64,000 nucleotides of DNA from Actinoplanes sp. NBRC 103695 (lineage in GTDB: Bacteria > Actinomycetota > Actinomycetes > Mycobacteriales > Micromonosporaceae): the NCBI RefSeq assembly GCF_030269485.1, contig NZ_BSTL01000008.1:223729-287728 (forward strand), in the 5' to 3' direction. Under the pieces are notes generated by a model. It was not told the DNA's origin, did no database searches, and saw only the letters and a program-made list of their open reading frames with translations. Both the position numbers and the translations under genes were made by a program. Below, one piece after another: positions 37,401 through 47,653 of the stretch; the stretch's first letter is position 1, and each line of letters starts with the position of its first letter.

Positions 37401-38583
37401 TGAGCCGACGGGCCGCGCGAGTGTGGCTGAGCCGACGGGCCGCGCGAGCGTGACTGAGCCGACCGGGCGCGCGAGCATGACTGAGCCGACCGGGCGCGCG
37501 AGTGTGGCCCTGCCCAGCGATGTGAGCCAGGCCATCCCGGGCCGCGCGGCGGTCAGCCCGCCTAACCAGGCCCGCGCGACCGTCACCCCGCCGGGTGATG
37601 TCAGCCAGGCGCTGCCGGGCCGTGCGTCGGTCCCGGGTGACGTGAGTCAAGCGTTGCCGGGGCGGGCTTCGGTGCCGGGCGAGGTGACCAAGGCGGGCCG
37701 GGCGTCCGTCTCAGGGGACGTCAGCCAGGCGTTGCCGGGCCGGGCCTCGGTGGCGGTGCCCAGCGACGTCGGCCAGGCTGTGCCGGGCGAGGTGAGCCAG
37801 GCGATGCCGGGCCGGGCCGTGGTCGCCGCGGCGGCCGTGGCCGCGCCACGGCGGGATGCGCCTGGCCGGCAGCCGGAAACGGAAGCTCCGGGCGTACCCG
37901 GGGAAGAGCCTGAAGCTGGCGCGCTCCGCACCAAGCTGCGGTCGCAGCGCCGTCTGAGGCTGGCCGCCCTGATCGCCGCGAGCGTCATCGCGCTGGTCCT
38001 GCTGCCCGCGATCGCCGCGCTCCGGACGATGAGCTCGGACCCGGTGTTCGCCTCGCTCGACTCGCTGGAGCTCCCGTCCTGGGCATCGAGCGAGGTCGAC
38101 GACCGCAGCAGCGGCAGCCGGTGGTGCTACCTGGAGTGTCAGTTCCGGGAGCGCACCGCGCAGTCGGGGCAGCCGTCCGACGAGACCACCAAGGTGTACG
38201 CCGCGGCGCTCACCAAGGCCGGCTGGCAGCCGTGGAAGGTGGAGAGCTGCCCGGACCAGCCGATCACCGACGGCAAGTACAGCTGCTGGCGCCGCGACGA
38301 GTTCACTCTGGACCTGTGGGTACGCCAGCCGGAGTGCGCGGTGGACGCCGTAGCCGCACAGGACCCGGAGGCGCTGCCGTCACTCGGGCCGGACGGCGGG
38401 GTGGTGCCGACCGGGCCGCCGAAGGACTGCAAGGGCGCGACCGTCAGCATCAAGGTGCAGACCGCCGTCGCCGACACGCGTGGCAAGCCGCAGCCGGCGG
38501 TGGATCCGTCGCTGGTGGGCGAGACGCCGGACCCGCAGGTGCCGAGTGATCCGGTCCTCGAGCCGACACCGTCACCGTCGTGA
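34453..38583 (+). CDS. Giant Pro/Gly-rich, repeat-containing single-pass membrane protein
   Basis: 1376 residues, unrecognised. Residues about 1-1160 are low-complexity and probably disordered: Pro/Gly/Arg/Gln-rich tracts with SGPIRRPG motifs, seven 16-residue [16 protein letters not shown] units (677-788), [10 protein letters not shown] motifs, seven 9-residue GRASVAEPT units (960-1022), and [12 protein letters not shown] repeats. One membrane helix (about 1168-1190, [21 protein letters not shown]) is followed by a compact outer domain of about 185 residues with six Cys ([34 protein letters not shown]). The basic segment before the helix predicts a cytosolic N-terminus. It overlaps rarA by GTGA. 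Role unknown; a cell-pole or envelope scaffold is conceivable (speculation). Confidence 0.85.
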   Translation: MSPRGAERPDDDAELRTTDQAGRKGRRFGRGRPEPVEPEVIPQEETGWLDELRTAKQERGAIGPGKVSDGRSSRTGAVAPGPDDEPGPPPAPPSSTRPSSTQPSSAPVSPARARFDESWQNASGSWQTTSGSWQAASVEQPQVPGREAGPGRGRRQIDPGGPSPSSAAGSGPAPGSPPPSGPAAQDSPARGYGGPAPDSPARGYGGPAPGSPARGYSGSPAGVIPASGNAPAVPPGATPPPAAPPPAGPPGPTRGTGRVPLSPTAGRLPDREQPSGPIRRPGLSDEPSGPIRRPQSLEDQPSGVIRRAPRDEPSGPIPRGTPPAGGRAGRAAPGGRPPGAQPPAGMGGQPAGMGQQPAGTGGQPSGMGAQPPPAPGVRPPAGMGGQPPAGTGRVAPPDGGGRHASGEFAQVAPPPARGRGAAGPEVEGTGRHGLPEPGHRTGPIPQGQRGMPPSGTQQPQGQRGMQPPPGTQPQGARARGPQPPDTQQPGTQQPGTHQHGTQQPGPQATGTQPRPGGRAPGTGRPTGSIAGVGPTGQPVRATASIVPPVVPGREGARAPAIPGRAGAMADSPSGPIRRPGEQTGRGTGRMPRPTQPGQRQPGGQRQPGDQRQPGDQGPNALHGDPRRPDQAPNDPQGQRPGRRGPQDGPTRAGRAAPRPQPGETSQPLPGRAGRAPGVEDSQGMPLRAGRPPGVEDSQSFPAQAGRAPGVDDSQGFPARAGRPPGVEDSQGFPARAGRVPGVEDSQGFAARGGRAPGVEDSQGFATRSGRGPGVEDSQGLAIRAGSPGRASVPAPEAGPSAPGRASVPAPPAGRADAPSRAEQTGPRARFATGEFSRASLTGAAEAGWAVVPGQVSPSARPVSPADETAGRPGMRRGGRHSGEFTQVEPGESTGGRHSGGEPAGRAAVPAPGEPRTHGRHSGEFTQVQSRAAGGAGRAGVPVPGDVSQAIPRHGAPEPSGRANVAEPSGRASVAEPTGRASVAEPTGRASVAEPTGRASVTEPTGRASMTEPTGRASVALPSDVSQAIPGRAAVSPPNQARATVTPPGDVSQALPGRASVPGDVSQALPGRASVPGEVTKAGRASVSGDVSQALPGRASVAVPSDVGQAVPGEVSQAMPGRAVVAAAAVAAPRRDAPGRQPETEAPGVPGEEPEAGALRTKLRSQRRLRLAALIAASVIALVLLPAIAALRTMSSDPVFASLDSLELPSWASSEVDDRSSGSRWCYLECQFRERTAQSGQPSDETTKVYAAALTKAGWQPWKVESCPDQPITDGKYSCWRRDEFTLDLWVRQPECAVDAVAAQDPEALPSLGPDGGVVPTGPPKDCKGATVSIKVQTAVADTRGKPQPAVDPSLVGETPDPQVPSDPVLEPTPSPS
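36481..36816 (+). repeat. 48-bp coding repeat (seven units)
   Basis: Seven in-frame 48-base units encode [16 protein letters not shown] variants; the last is diverged. The GVEDSQ half is the most constant part (GVDDSQ in the third unit). Confidence 0.9.
37330..37518 (+). repeat. 27-bp coding repeat (seven units)
   Basis: Seven in-frame 27-base units encode GRASVAEPT variants (GRANVAEPS first, GRASVALPS last), directly followed by [14 protein letters not shown] repeats. Middle units are almost identical at the DNA level. Confidence 0.9.
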
Positions 38584-38659
38584 CGCGGTGACTGGTCACT
38601 GACGGTAGGGTCTGCACGTTGTCCTGCCGCAGTTGATCGGTTGTAAAGAGGAGAGGCTC

Positions 38660-39115
38660 ATGAACGCCGGAGAAATCGCAGGTCTGATCGCGGCGGGCGC
38701 CTTCCTGATGCTCGTCCTGTTCCTGGCCGTGCCGATCCTGAAACTGGGTCGCACCGTCGACGCCGCGACCCGCGCGATCAACGAGGTCACCGAGCGGACC
38801 GGGCCGTTACTCGGCAACGTCAACGAGACCGTGGAGGGCGTGAACACCGCGCTGAGCCAGGTGCAGGTCTCGCTCGACGGGGTGAACGTGCAGCTGGCGA
38901 AGGTGGACACGATGACCAGCCACGCGCAGAACGTCACCGCGAGCGTCGCCAACCTGGCCACCGTCGTCTCCGCCGCCGCGGCCAACCCGCTGATCAAGGT
39001 CGCGTCGTTCGGGTACGGCCTGCGCAAGGCCGCCTCCGCCCGCCGGCATGCCGAGGACGAGCGCGAGGTTCGCGCCACGCTCAAGCAGCGCCGCAAGGCC
39101 GCCCGGGCCCGCTGA
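38660..39115 (+). CDS. DUF948-type membrane-anchored coiled-coil protein
   Basis: 151 residues: N-terminal membrane helix (IAGLIAAGAFLMLVLFLAVPIL), then a helical, heptad-like region (ATRAINEVTERTGPLLGNVNETVEGVNTALSQVQVSLDGVNVQLAKVDTM) and a basic tail. This matches DUF948, small proteins of unknown function in Gram-positives. ATG 38660 has AGAGGAGAGG upstream. Located between the giant membrane protein and alaS, with a second small anchored protein after it. Confidence 0.85.
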   Translation: MNAGEIAGLIAAGAFLMLVLFLAVPILKLGRTVDAATRAINEVTERTGPLLGNVNETVEGVNTALSQVQVSLDGVNVQLAKVDTMTSHAQNVTASVANLATVVSAAAANPLIKVASFGYGLRKAASARRHAEDEREVRATLKQRRKAARAR

Positions 39116-39141
39116 CCACTTCCGGAAGGAAACCCGTACAC

Positions 39142-39447
39142 ATGAAGCGCCTGCTTTGGCTGGGGGCCGGCCTGGCCGTCGGCGCCCTCGTGGTCCGCCA
39201 GCTGACCAAGAAGGCCAACCAGTACACCCCGTCCGGCATCGCGACGTCGCTGTCGGAATCCGCTGGCGGCCTGGTCGAGTCGCTGCGTAGCTTCGTTGAT
39301 GACGTACGCGACGGCATGGCCGAGCGGGAGAACGAGATCCACGAGGCGTTCGCCGCGGGCGAGTTGTACCAGGACGAGTTCGCCGAGCTGCGTGAGGACA
39401 CGCAGGACGGCACGGTGGGGCGGCACGCCCAGGAGGGTCAGCGATGA
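39142..39447 (+). CDS. Small membrane-anchored protein upstream of alaS
   Basis: 101 residues: a short N-terminal helix ([18 protein letters not shown]), then a charged helical region ([30 protein letters not shown]). It resembles the DUF6167 proteins found before alaS in actinobacteria. The stop overlaps the alaS start (ATGA). Probably forms an anchored coiled coil with the preceding DUF948-type protein (inference). Confidence 0.8.
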   Translation: MKRLLWLGAGLAVGALVVRQLTKKANQYTPSGIATSLSESAGGLVESLRSFVDDVRDGMAERENEIHEAFAAGELYQDEFAELREDTQDGTVGRHAQEGQR

Positions 39448-42131
39448 GGACCGCGGAGATCAAGCGGCGCTTTCTGGCGCATTTCGAGGCCAACGGGCAC
39501 ACGGTCGTGCCGAGTGCCCCGCTGCCCGCCATCGACGACCCGAACCTGCTGTTCATCAACGCCGGCATGGTGCAGTTCGTGCCGTTCTTCCTCGGTCAGC
39601 AGGCGCCACCGTACTCACGTGCGGTGAGTGTGCAGAAGTGCATCCGGACGCCGGACATCGACGAGGTCGGCAAGACGTCGCGGCACGGCACGTTCTTCCA
39701 GATGAACGGCAACTTCTCGTTCGGCGACTACTTCAAGGCGGGCGCGATCCCGCTGGCGTGGGAGCTGTCCACCAAGCCGGTCGAGCAGGGCGGCTTCGGA
39801 CTCGACCCGGAGAAGATCTGGGCGACGGTCTACCTCGACGACGACGAGGCGATCGAGATCTGGAAGCAGCAGCCGGGCATGTCGCCGGACCGGATCGTGC
39901 GCCGCGGCAAGAAGGACAACTTCTGGTCGATGGGCATCCCCGGACCCGCGGGTCCGTGCTCGGAGCTCTACTACGACCGCGGCCCGGCGTACGGCCCGGA
40001 CGGCGGCCCGGAGGTCGACGAGGACCGGTTCCTGGAGTACTGGAACCTGGTCTTCATGCAGCACGAGATCACCGACGTGAGGTCGAAAGAGGACTTCACG
40101 ATCGTCGGTGACCTGCCGAAACAGAACATCGACACGGGCATGGGCCTGGAGCGGATCGCGTCGATCCTGCAGGGCGTCGACAACCTGTACGAGATCGACG
40201 AGGTGCGCCCCGTCCTCGCTCGCGCGGCGGAGCTCACCGGCAAGATGTACGGCGCGCACTCCGGCAAGTCGGCCCACGAGTCGCACCCGGACGACGTGCG
40301 GCTGCGCGTGATCGCCGACCACGTCCGCACCTCGCTGATGCTGATCGGCGACGGCGTGACCCCGTCCAACGAGGGCCGCGGCTACGTGCTGCGCCGCATC
40401 ATGCGCCGGGCGATCCGGGCGATGCGCCTGCTCGGCTGGCAGGGCCGGTCGTTCGAGGAACTGCTGCCGGTGGCGCGGGACTGCATGTCTCCGTCCTATC
40501 CGGAGCTGGAGAAGGAGTTCGGGCGGATCTCGCAGTACGCGTACGCGGAGGAGGACGCGTTCCTTTCCACACTGCGGGCGGGCACCACGATCCTGGACAC
40601 CGCGATCACCGAGACGAAGGCCGCCAAGCAGGCGAAACTCTCCGGCGACAAGGCGTTCCAGCTGCACGACACGTACGGCTTCCCGATCGACCTGACCCTG
40701 GAGATCGCGCAGGAGCAGGGTCTCGAGGTCGACCAGGAGGGCTTCCGCCGGCTGATGGCCGACCAGCGGGCCCGGGCGAAGGCGGACGCGGCGGCGCGCA
40801 AGACCGGCCACGTCGACCTGTCGGCGTACCGGAACGTGCTCGACCAGGGCGGCCCGGTGGAGTTCACCGGCTACCAGGAGGTCAGCCGCGAGTCGCGGGT
40901 GCGCGCGCTGCTCAGCGGTGACGGCGCCAGCCTGCCGGTGGCGGGCGAGGGCGACTACGTCGAGCTGGTGCTGGACGCGACCCCGTTCTACGCCGAGGGC
41001 GGTGGCCAGCAGGCGGACACCGGCATCATCAACGTGGGCGGCGGCCGGCTCGAGGTGATCGACGTGCAGACGCCGGTGCCGGGGCTGGTCGTGCACCGGG
41101 CGCGTGTGCTGCGCGGCGAGGTGCGTACCGGTGAGGCGGGTTTCGCGGAGATCGACGTGACCCGGCGCAAGGCGATCTCCCGTTCGCACACCGCGACCCA
41201 TCTGATCCACCAGACCATGCGGTCGTTCCTCGGCGAGTCGGCGACGCAGGCCGGTTCGCTGAACGCGCCCGGCCGGCTGCGGTTCGACTTCAACACTCCC
41301 GGCGCGGTCTCGCCGGCCGTGCTGCAGGACGTGGAGCAGCAGGTCAACGAGGTGCTGCTGCGCGACCTCGAGGTGCACGCGTTCATCACCTCCCAGGAGG
41401 AAGCGCGCCGGCTGGGTGCGATGGCGCTGTTCGGCGAGAAGTACGGCGACGAGGTCCGCGTGGTCGAGGTCGGTGACTACGCGCGTGAACTGTGTGGTGG
41501 AACACATGTCGCGCGGTCCGGCCAGCTGGGCCTGGTGAAGATCCTCTCCGAGGCGTCGATCGGTTCCGGTGTGCGCCGCGTCGAGGCGCTGGTCGGCATC
41601 GACGCGTTCGGCTTCCTGGCCAAGGAGCACCTGCTGGTGTCCCGGCTGGCCGAGCTCTTCCGGGTGCCCGGTGACCAGGTCGCCGACCGGGTGGAGCAGA
41701 CGGTCACCGCGTTGCGCGACGCGGAGAAGGAGCTGGAGAAGCTTCGTGCGCAGATGGTGCTCGGTGGGGCCGGTGCACTCGCCCAGCAGGCCCGTGACCT
41801 GGGGGGCGTGGCGTTCGTCGGAACCGAGGCTCCGGAGGGCGCGGCGGGGAACGACGTGCGTACGCTGGCTCAGGAGATCCGCGGCAAGATCGACCACAGC
41901 CGTCCCGCGGTGGTCGCGGTCGCGGCCCGGGCGAACGGCAAGGCGACGCTGATCGTGGCGGTCAACGCGGCGGCGAAGTCCCGCGGGCTCGCCGCGAGTG
42001 ATCTGGTCAAGGGCGCGCTGTCCGGCCGGGGTGGCGGTAACGCCGACCTTGCGCAGGGTGGCGGCGTTCCGGCCGATCAGGTTCCGTCGCTGCTGGCGGC
42101 GGTGGAGAAGGCGGTCGGCGAGGCCGCCTGA
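39444..42131 (+). CDS. alaS: Alanyl-tRNA synthetase
   Basis: Class II synthetase with editing, 895 residues. The N-terminal catalytic core has [17 protein letters not shown] and [22 protein letters not shown]; the editing domain contains the zinc-ligand motifs HTATHLIH and CGGTHV; a DHHA1-type C-terminal domain ends with GKDLAQGGG-like [17 protein letters not shown] at 39444 overlaps the previous gene. It leads the alaS-ruvX-mltG-aroE run typical of actinobacteria. Confidence 0.97.
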   Translation: MRTAEIKRRFLAHFEANGHTVVPSAPLPAIDDPNLLFINAGMVQFVPFFLGQQAPPYSRAVSVQKCIRTPDIDEVGKTSRHGTFFQMNGNFSFGDYFKAGAIPLAWELSTKPVEQGGFGLDPEKIWATVYLDDDEAIEIWKQQPGMSPDRIVRRGKKDNFWSMGIPGPAGPCSELYYDRGPAYGPDGGPEVDEDRFLEYWNLVFMQHEITDVRSKEDFTIVGDLPKQNIDTGMGLERIASILQGVDNLYEIDEVRPVLARAAELTGKMYGAHSGKSAHESHPDDVRLRVIADHVRTSLMLIGDGVTPSNEGRGYVLRRIMRRAIRAMRLLGWQGRSFEELLPVARDCMSPSYPELEKEFGRISQYAYAEEDAFLSTLRAGTTILDTAITETKAAKQAKLSGDKAFQLHDTYGFPIDLTLEIAQEQGLEVDQEGFRRLMADQRARAKADAAARKTGHVDLSAYRNVLDQGGPVEFTGYQEVSRESRVRALLSGDGASLPVAGEGDYVELVLDATPFYAEGGGQQADTGIINVGGGRLEVIDVQTPVPGLVVHRARVLRGEVRTGEAGFAEIDVTRRKAISRSHTATHLIHQTMRSFLGESATQAGSLNAPGRLRFDFNTPGAVSPAVLQDVEQQVNEVLLRDLEVHAFITSQEEARRLGAMALFGEKYGDEVRVVEVGDYARELCGGTHVARSGQLGLVKILSEASIGSGVRRVEALVGIDAFGFLAKEHLLVSRLAELFRVPGDQVADRVEQTVTALRDAEKELEKLRAQMVLGGAGALAQQARDLGGVAFVGTEAPEGAAGNDVRTLAQEIRGKIDHSRPAVVAVAARANGKATLIVAVNAAAKSRGLAASDLVKGALSGRGGGNADLAQGGGVPADQVPSLLAAVEKAVGEAA

Positions 42132-42146
42132 TTACAGGGGGTGGCC

Positions 42147-42605
42147 ATGCCTGTACTACCTCGGGGTAGGCGGCTGGGCGTCGATGTCGGTAAGGTCCGT
42201 GTCGGGGTCGCGATGTGCGACCCCGACGGGATCCTGGCAACCCCTTTGGCCACGGTGTCCCGTGACATGGGTGCGGCCGCCGATTCCGTACCCGCTGACA
42301 TAGCTGAGCTCAACCGGCTCGTGGGGGAACACGAGGCGGTGCAGATCGTGGTGGGCCTCCCGGTGCGTCTCAATGGCGACGAGGGGCCTGCCGCCATCGA
42401 CATTCGTGCGTACGCTGGGCGACTGGCGAGCGCGGTTGACCCCGTGCCCGTCGTCCTGACGGACGAGAGGATGTCGACCGTGGTGGCGACCCGTAGGCTG
42501 GCCGAACGTGGCATCCGAGGGAAGCGGCAGCGGGCGGTGGTCGATCAGGCCGCCGCGGTGGAGATCCTGCAGAGCTGGCTGGACGCGCAGCGGAGGCAGA
42601 CATGA
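42147..42605 (+). CDS. ruvX: Putative Holliday junction resolvase RuvX (YqgF)
   Basis: RNase H-like nuclease fold, 152 residues: GRRLGVDVGKVRVGVAMCDPDG carries the first catalytic Asp, IVVGLPVRLNG the second strand, and VVLTDERMSTVVATRRL the later acidic residue. YqgF proteins act in RNA maturation or junction resolution. ATG 42147 is preferred since AGGGG lies six bases upstream; a GTG at 42141 directly abuts that motif. Overlaps mltG by ATGA. Confidence 0.9.
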   Translation: MPVLPRGRRLGVDVGKVRVGVAMCDPDGILATPLATVSRDMGAAADSVPADIAELNRLVGEHEAVQIVVGLPVRLNGDEGPAAIDIRAYAGRLASAVDPVPVVLTDERMSTVVATRRLAERGIRGKRQRAVVDQAAAVEILQSWLDAQRRQT

Positions 42606-43792
42606 TCGACGAGCTTGACCTGGCATTCGAGGAGCATGCCGAGCGGGGGAGACCCCGGCACCGGCGCGGCGGCAAGGGCGGCAAGGGTAAGAGCGGCGCG
42701 AAATCCGCGGTCGCCTTCCTGATGGCCTTCGTCCTGCTCGGAGTCCTCGGTGGCGGCGTGTACCTCGGGTACAACAAGATCCGTGACTTCTTCACCGCGG
42801 CCGACTACGACGGCGCGGGCACCGGCACGGTTCAGGTGCAGATCAAGGCGAACTCGTCGCTCACCGAGATGGGCAACGTGCTGGTCGGGGCCGATGTGGT
42901 GAAGAGCACAAAGGCCTTCACCCAGGCCGCGGAGAAGAACCCCCGCGGCAAGAACATCCAGTCGGGCACCTTCAACCTGAAGAAGCAGATGTCCGCCGAC
43001 GCTGCCGTGACCGCACTGCTCGATCCGAAATCCCGGGTCAGCAACGGCATCACGATCACCGAGGGCATGACCTCCTTCGACGTGTACGCGAAGCTGTCCA
43101 AGGCGACCGGGGTGCCACTGGCCGATTTCAAGGCCGCGGCGAAGGATCCCGAGGCTCTCGGTGTGCCGGATTTCTGGTTCAACCGGACGGACAAGCAGAA
43201 GGTCACCAAATCGATCGAGGGCTTCCTCTTCCCGGACACGTACGAGTTCGAACCCAAGGCCACCGCCGAGCAGATGCTCACCGAGATGGTGAACCATTTC
43301 CTGAGCGTGGCCGAGAAGGTCGACTTCGTGAACCAGGTGCAGGCCAACCGCAAGATCAGCCCGTACGAGGCGCTGACCGTCGCGTCCCTGGCCGAGGCTG
43401 AGGCGGGCAACAAGGACGATCTCGGCAAGGTCGCCCGGGTGGCCTACAACCGCATCTACGGCGGTAACTTCCCGTGCAGCTGCCTGCAGTTCGACGTCGG
43501 GATCAACTACTACTACCAGGTGCAGGGCAAGCCCAAGAAGCCGTCGAAGAGCATGACGACCGCCGAGCTCAACGACACGAAGAACCCGTATCGGACGCAC
43601 AACAAGCCGGGCCTGACGCCGACGCCGATCAACAACCCCGGCGAGAACGCGTTGAAGGCGGCGATGAACCCGCCGGCCGGGCCGTGGCTGTTCTTCGTGG
43701 CGATCGACAAGCAGGGCCACTCGGCGTTCGCGGCGACCCTGGACCAGCACAACAAGAACAGGAAGATCGCCGAGAAGAACGGCGTGCTGTGA
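42602..43792 (+). CDS. mltG: Endolytic murein transglycosylase MltG
   Basis: Cleaves nascent peptidoglycan strands and ends chain growth. 396 residues: basic cytosolic tail (RPRHRRGGKGGKGKSGAK), one membrane helix (about 36-58), a LysM-like module (VQIKANSSLTEMGNVLV), and the YceG catalytic region with the Glu-containing ASLAEAEAGNKDDLGKVARVAYNRI and a FPDTYEF motif. The active segment reads AEAE rather than the VEKE of the E. coli enzyme. Coupled at both ends by ATGA and GTGA overlaps. Confidence 0.92.
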   Translation: MIDELDLAFEEHAERGRPRHRRGGKGGKGKSGAKSAVAFLMAFVLLGVLGGGVYLGYNKIRDFFTAADYDGAGTGTVQVQIKANSSLTEMGNVLVGADVVKSTKAFTQAAEKNPRGKNIQSGTFNLKKQMSADAAVTALLDPKSRVSNGITITEGMTSFDVYAKLSKATGVPLADFKAAAKDPEALGVPDFWFNRTDKQKVTKSIEGFLFPDTYEFEPKATAEQMLTEMVNHFLSVAEKVDFVNQVQANRKISPYEALTVASLAEAEAGNKDDLGKVARVAYNRIYGGNFPCSCLQFDVGINYYYQVQGKPKKPSKSMTTAELNDTKNPYRTHNKPGLTPTPINNPGENALKAAMNPPAGPWLFFVAIDKQGHSAFAATLDQHNKNRKIAEKNGVL

Positions 43793-44616
43793 CAGCTGGT
43801 CGCCGGGCCGCCGTCTGCGGCAAGCCGATCGGGCATTCGCTGTCGCCGGTCATCCACACCGCCGGGTTCGCCGCGGCCGGGCTGCCGGACTGGACGTACA
43901 CCGCGATCGAGTGCGCGGCGGCGGAACTGCCCGACCTGGTCGCCGGGCTCGGCCCGGAGTGGGCCGGGCTGTCGTTGACGATGCCTCTCAAGGAGGTCGC
44001 GCTGACGCTGGCCGCCACGGCGACTCCCGAGGCGGTCGCGGTCGGCGCGGCGAACACACTGGTCCGGCGGGGCGGTGCCTGGCACGCGGACAACACCGAC
44101 ATTCCCGGCATGGTGCGTGTGCTGCGCCGTGCCGGGGTGGGGTCCGCGCCGGCCGTCACGGTGCTGGGCGGCGGCGGCACGGCCCGGGCGGCGCTGGCGG
44201 CGGCCTCGCTGCTGGGCGCCCGACGGGTGACCCTGGTGACGCGCCGGCCCACCGCGGCCGCGGAGCTGGCGCCGGTCGCGGCCACGCTCGGCATCGCGCT
44301 CGAACCCCTGGACTGGTCGAAGGCGGCCGACGCGTTCGACGCCGACGCGGTGATCTCCACGGTGCCGAAAGGCGCGGCCGACGAGCTGGCGGCCGCGGTC
44401 CGCTGGCGGCCCGGGACGGTGCTGTTCGACGCGATCTACGACCCGTGGCCGACGCCGCTGGCCGCTGCCGCGACCGCGGCCGGCCTCCGGGTGGCGTCCG
44501 GCCTGGACCTGTTGCTCGCGCAGGCGCTGGGCCAGTTCGAGCACTTCACAGGGGTACGCCCGGCGCCGGAGTCAGCGATGCGCGATGCCATGACCGCTGC
44601 CGCCGCCCTCCGCTGA
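43789..44616 (+). CDS. aroE: Shikimate dehydrogenase
   Basis: Reduces 3-dehydroshikimate to shikimate with NADPH. 275 residues: substrate site GKPIGHSLSPVIH, catalytic Lys in LTMPLKEVAL, AANTLVRRGGAWHADNTDIPG with its catalytic Asp, and the NADP loop VLGGGGTARAAL. GTG start overlaps the mltG stop (GTGA). The 3' end overlaps the convergent MFS gene by 45 bases. Confidence 0.94.
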   Translation: MTAGRRAAVCGKPIGHSLSPVIHTAGFAAAGLPDWTYTAIECAAAELPDLVAGLGPEWAGLSLTMPLKEVALTLAATATPEAVAVGAANTLVRRGGAWHADNTDIPGMVRVLRRAGVGSAPAVTVLGGGGTARAALAAASLLGARRVTLVTRRPTAAAELAPVAATLGIALEPLDWSKAADAFDADAVISTVPKGAADELAAAVRWRPGTVLFDAIYDPWPTPLAAAATAAGLRVASGLDLLLAQALGQFEHFTGVRPAPESAMRDAMTAAAALR

Positions 44617-45807
44617 CGTCAGCGTCACCACGGCGGCCAGGCTGATCGCCGAGGCGGACAGGATCACGGCACTCGTCGGGAGGCCGCGACCGGGGTCGCC
44701 GAGCGCTCCGACCAGGGGCGTGATCAGGGCGGCGATCGTCATCTGAAGGCCGCCGAGCAGGGCCGCGGCGGTACCGGCTCGTTCCGGGTGGCGGTCCAGG
44801 GCGAGGGCGGTGGCGTTCGGGGACACCATGCCGATCGTGGACACCAGCGCGAAGAAGCCGACGGCCAGCAGGGGCAGAAGCCCGGCCACCGCCGCCACCA
44901 CGGCGATCACGCCGGCGCCGACCTGCGCGATCATCGTCGCCACGAGCAGGGGCCGCGGGGCGAAGCGGTTGAGCAGCCACCCGTTGACCTGGCTGAGCGC
45001 GAGCAGCCCGCAGGCGTTCACCCCGAACAGGACGGCGAACGTGGTGGGCGTCAGGCCGTACCCGTCCTGGAGAACGAACGACGACCCGGAGATGTAGGCG
45101 AACAGCGCGGCCAGCGACATGCCCTGAGCGACGGCGTAGCCGAGGAAGATCCGGTCCGCGAACAGGGTCCGCGCGGTGGCGAGCAGGTCGCCGAGCCCAC
45201 CCGTGCTGCGCCGGTCGTCGGCCAGCGTCTCGGGCAGGAGCGTGACGACCAGCCCGGCGAGCAGCGCACCGAACAGGCCCAGCGTCACGAAGATCCCGTG
45301 CCAGGAGGTCAGGCGCAGCACCACGCTGCCGAGGGCGGGCGCGGCGATCGGCGCCAGGCCGAGGATGAGCGTCAGCCGGGAGAAGTACTTGGCGGCCGCC
45401 ACGCCGGAGTGCAGGTCGCGCACGATGGCGCGGGCCACCACGATGCCGATGCCGCCGGCCAGCCCCTGCACGAACCGCAGCCCGATCAGCGTCGGCGCGG
45501 ACGGCGCCAGGGCGATGGCCGTGGACGCCACGGCGTAGGCGGTCATCCCGAAGATCGCCACCGGGCGGCGGCCGAGGCGGTCGCTGACCGGGCCGAAGAT
45601 CAACTGGCCCGCGGCGAGACCCAGCAGGCAGGTGGTGAGCGACAGCTGCACCTGCGCCGGTGGCACGCCGAGGTCGGCGCCGATCTCGGGGAAGGCCGGC
45701 AGGTACATGTCCAGCGACAGCGGCCCGAACGCGGTCATCAGCCCGAGCAGCACCACCAGGAGGGCGCCGCCGTGCCGGGAAGATCGCATCCTGGCCAGGC
45801 TATCCAT
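44572..45807 (-). CDS. Bcr/CflA-type drug efflux MFS transporter
   Basis: 411-residue permease with about 12 helices. The start [33 protein letters not shown] and the motif [13 protein letters not shown] are characteristic of the Bcr/CflA drug-resistance branch. It is inserted on the minus strand between aroE and aroC, splitting the aro genes, and its 3' end overlaps aroE. Substrate unknown. An internal ATG at 45789 is also possible as a start. Confidence 0.88.
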   Translation of the reverse strand: MDSLARMRSSRHGGALLVVLLGLMTAFGPLSLDMYLPAFPEIGADLGVPPAQVQLSLTTCLLGLAAGQLIFGPVSDRLGRRPVAIFGMTAYAVASTAIALAPSAPTLIGLRFVQGLAGGIGIVVARAIVRDLHSGVAAAKYFSRLTLILGLAPIAAPALGSVVLRLTSWHGIFVTLGLFGALLAGLVVTLLPETLADDRRSTGGLGDLLATARTLFADRIFLGYAVAQGMSLAALFAYISGSSFVLQDGYGLTPTTFAVLFGVNACGLLALSQVNGWLLNRFAPRPLLVATMIAQVGAGVIAVVAAVAGLLPLLAVGFFALVSTIGMVSPNATALALDRHPERAGTAAALLGGLQMTIAALITPLVGALGDPGRGLPTSAVILSASAISLAAVVTLTSAEGGGSGHGIAHR

Positions 45808-45917
45808 GCCGCCGCTTTGCTCTGCTTACTCATACGCACCATCCCGCCGGTGCCCGCTTGGCGGGACGGCGCCGGGGTGCCCGGGCAGCGCGTCGGCCGC
45901 GTGACAGACTGTTAGCC

Positions 45918-47096
45918 GTGTTGCGCTGGCTAACCGCAGGTGAATCCCATGGTCCGGCGCTCGTCGCGCTCATCGAGGGCGTGCCCGCCGGAGTGCGGGT
46001 GACGAGCGATGACATCGGCCGCGATCTGGCGCGCCGTCGGCTCGGCTACGGGCGTGGCGCCCGGATGGCGTTCGAGCAGGATGTTCTGGAGCTGATCGGC
46101 GGCATCCGGCACGGGGTGACGCAGGGCAGCCCGGTCGCGATCCGGATCGGCAACTCGGAGTGGCCCAAGTGGCAGACCGTGATGGCCGCCGACCCGGTCG
46201 ATGAAGCGGAGCTGGCCGCGCAGGCCCGCAACGCGCCGCTGACCCGGCCCCGCCCGGGCCACGCCGACCTGGCCGGCATGCAGAAATACGGCCACACGGA
46301 CGCCCGCCCGATCCTGGAGCGCGCCAGCGCCCGGGAGACCGCGGCCCGGGTCGCCGTCGGCGTGGTGGCCAAGGCGATCGTGAAGCAGACGCTCGGCATC
46401 GACATCGTGTCGCACGTGATCGAGCTGGGCTCGGTGACGGCCAAGGCGGGACTGATCCCGGCGCCGGAGGACGCGGACCGGATCGACGCCGACCCGTTGC
46501 GCTGCCTGGACCCGGAGGCCAGCGCCCGGATGGTGGCAGAGGTGGACGCGGCGAAGAAGGACGCGGACACCCTGGGCGGCATCGTGGAGGTGCTCGCTTA
46601 CGGCGTACCCCCGGGTCTGGGGTCTCATGTGCAGTGGGACCGCAAGCTGGACGCCCGGCTGGCCGCCGCGCTGATGTCCATCCAGTCGGTCAAGGGCGTG
46701 GAGATCGGCGACGGCTTCACGCAGGCCCGGTCGCGCGGGTCGGTCGCGCACGACGAGATCATCCCGACGCCCGACGGGGTCCGCCGGGTCACCGATCGCG
46801 CGGGTGGCCTGGAAGGCGGCATCACCAACGGCGAAAATCTGCGGGTACGCGCGGCGCTGAAGCCGATCTCGTCGCTGAACCGGGCCCTGCAGACCGTCGA
46901 CGTGACGACCGGCGAGGCCACCACGGCGATCAACCAGCGGTCCGACGTGTGCGCGGTTCCGGCCGGCGCGGTGGTCGCCGAGGCCATGGTGGCGCTGGTG
47001 CTGGCCGAGGCGGCGACCGAGAAGTTCGGTGGCGACTCGGCCGACGAGATGCGCCGCAACCTGGCCGGGTACCTGGACAGCCTGGTGATCCGCTGA
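45918..47096 (+). CDS. aroC: Chorismate synthase
   Basis: Converts EPSP to chorismate with reduced FMN. 392 residues: [20 protein letters not shown] at the start, [12 protein letters not shown], the signature [29 protein letters not shown] and [20 protein letters not shown] at 45918 fits the family start exactly, with a possible -10 CAGACT seven bases upstream (leaderless transcript possible). It shares one base with aroK (TGATG). Confidence 0.96.
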   Translation: MLRWLTAGESHGPALVALIEGVPAGVRVTSDDIGRDLARRRLGYGRGARMAFEQDVLELIGGIRHGVTQGSPVAIRIGNSEWPKWQTVMAADPVDEAELAAQARNAPLTRPRPGHADLAGMQKYGHTDARPILERASARETAARVAVGVVAKAIVKQTLGIDIVSHVIELGSVTAKAGLIPAPEDADRIDADPLRCLDPEASARMVAEVDAAKKDADTLGGIVEVLAYGVPPGLGSHVQWDRKLDARLAAALMSIQSVKGVEIGDGFTQARSRGSVAHDEIIPTPDGVRRVTDRAGGLEGGITNGENLRVRAALKPISSLNRALQTVDVTTGEATTAINQRSDVCAVPAGAVVAEAMVALVLAEAATEKFGGDSADEMRRNLAGYLDSLVIR

Positions 47097-47602
47097 TGGC
47101 TCCGGTGGCGGTCATGGTCGGCGCGCCGGGAGCGGGGAAGACCACGGTGGGTGAGGCGCTGGCGGCCCGGCTGGGCGTGCCGTTCGCCGACGCGGACACC
47201 CTGATCGAGATCGCCGCCGGCAAGCCCATCCCGGAGATCTTCTTCGACGAGGGCGAGGACGAGTTCCGCCGCATCGAGGTCGCGACGATCGCCGGGGCGC
47301 TGTCCACGGTCGGCGGTGTGCTGGCCCTGGGCGGCGGGGCGGTGCTCCGCGAGGAGACCCGCGCGGCGCTGCGGGAACACACCGTGATCTACCTGTCGGC
47401 CGAGTTCGCGACCGCGATCAAGCGGGTCGGGCTGGGCGCGGGCCGGCCGGTGCTGTCGGTCAACCCGCGCGCCACCCTGAAACACCTGCTGGATCAGCGG
47501 CGCCCGCTGTACGCGTCGGTCGCCACGCACACCGTGGCCACCGACCTCGGAACGCCGGACGAGATCGCGGCGGAGATCGCCAAGCTGCTCTCAGCAGGCT
47601 AG
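47096..47602 (+). CDS. aroK: Shikimate kinase
   Basis: Phosphorylates shikimate at the 3-OH. 168 residues: P-loop GAPGAGKTTVG, DADTLIEIAAGKPIPEIF with the shikimate-binding Asp, the DEFRRIE segment, GGGAVLREETR and the lid RPLYASVA. Its 3' end overlaps the tiny antisense ORF by 12 bases. Coupled to aroC by TGATG. Confidence 0.94.
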   Translation: MAPVAVMVGAPGAGKTTVGEALAARLGVPFADADTLIEIAAGKPIPEIFFDEGEDEFRRIEVATIAGALSTVGGVLALGGGAVLREETRAALREHTVIYLSAEFATAIKRVGLGAGRPVLSVNPRATLKHLLDQRRPLYASVATHTVATDLGTPDEIAAEIAKLLSAG

Positions 47603-47653
47603 GGCGAAGAAGAGCACGAGGATGATCAGCACATCCTCCGTGGTCAGGATCAT
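47591..47653 (-). CDS. Possible 20-residue hydrophobic peptide coupled to the RHH/Clp-N gene
   Basis: An ATG at 47653 overlaps the stop of the upstream gene (ATGA), the coupling used by real gene pairs elsewhere in the window. The 20-residue product starts with a short polar segment and then a membrane-like stretch (VLIILVLFFALA). It is too small to judge by codon use, and it overlaps the aroK 3' end, so the call is tentative. Confidence 0.3.
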   Translation of the reverse strand: MILTTEDVLIILVLFFALAC

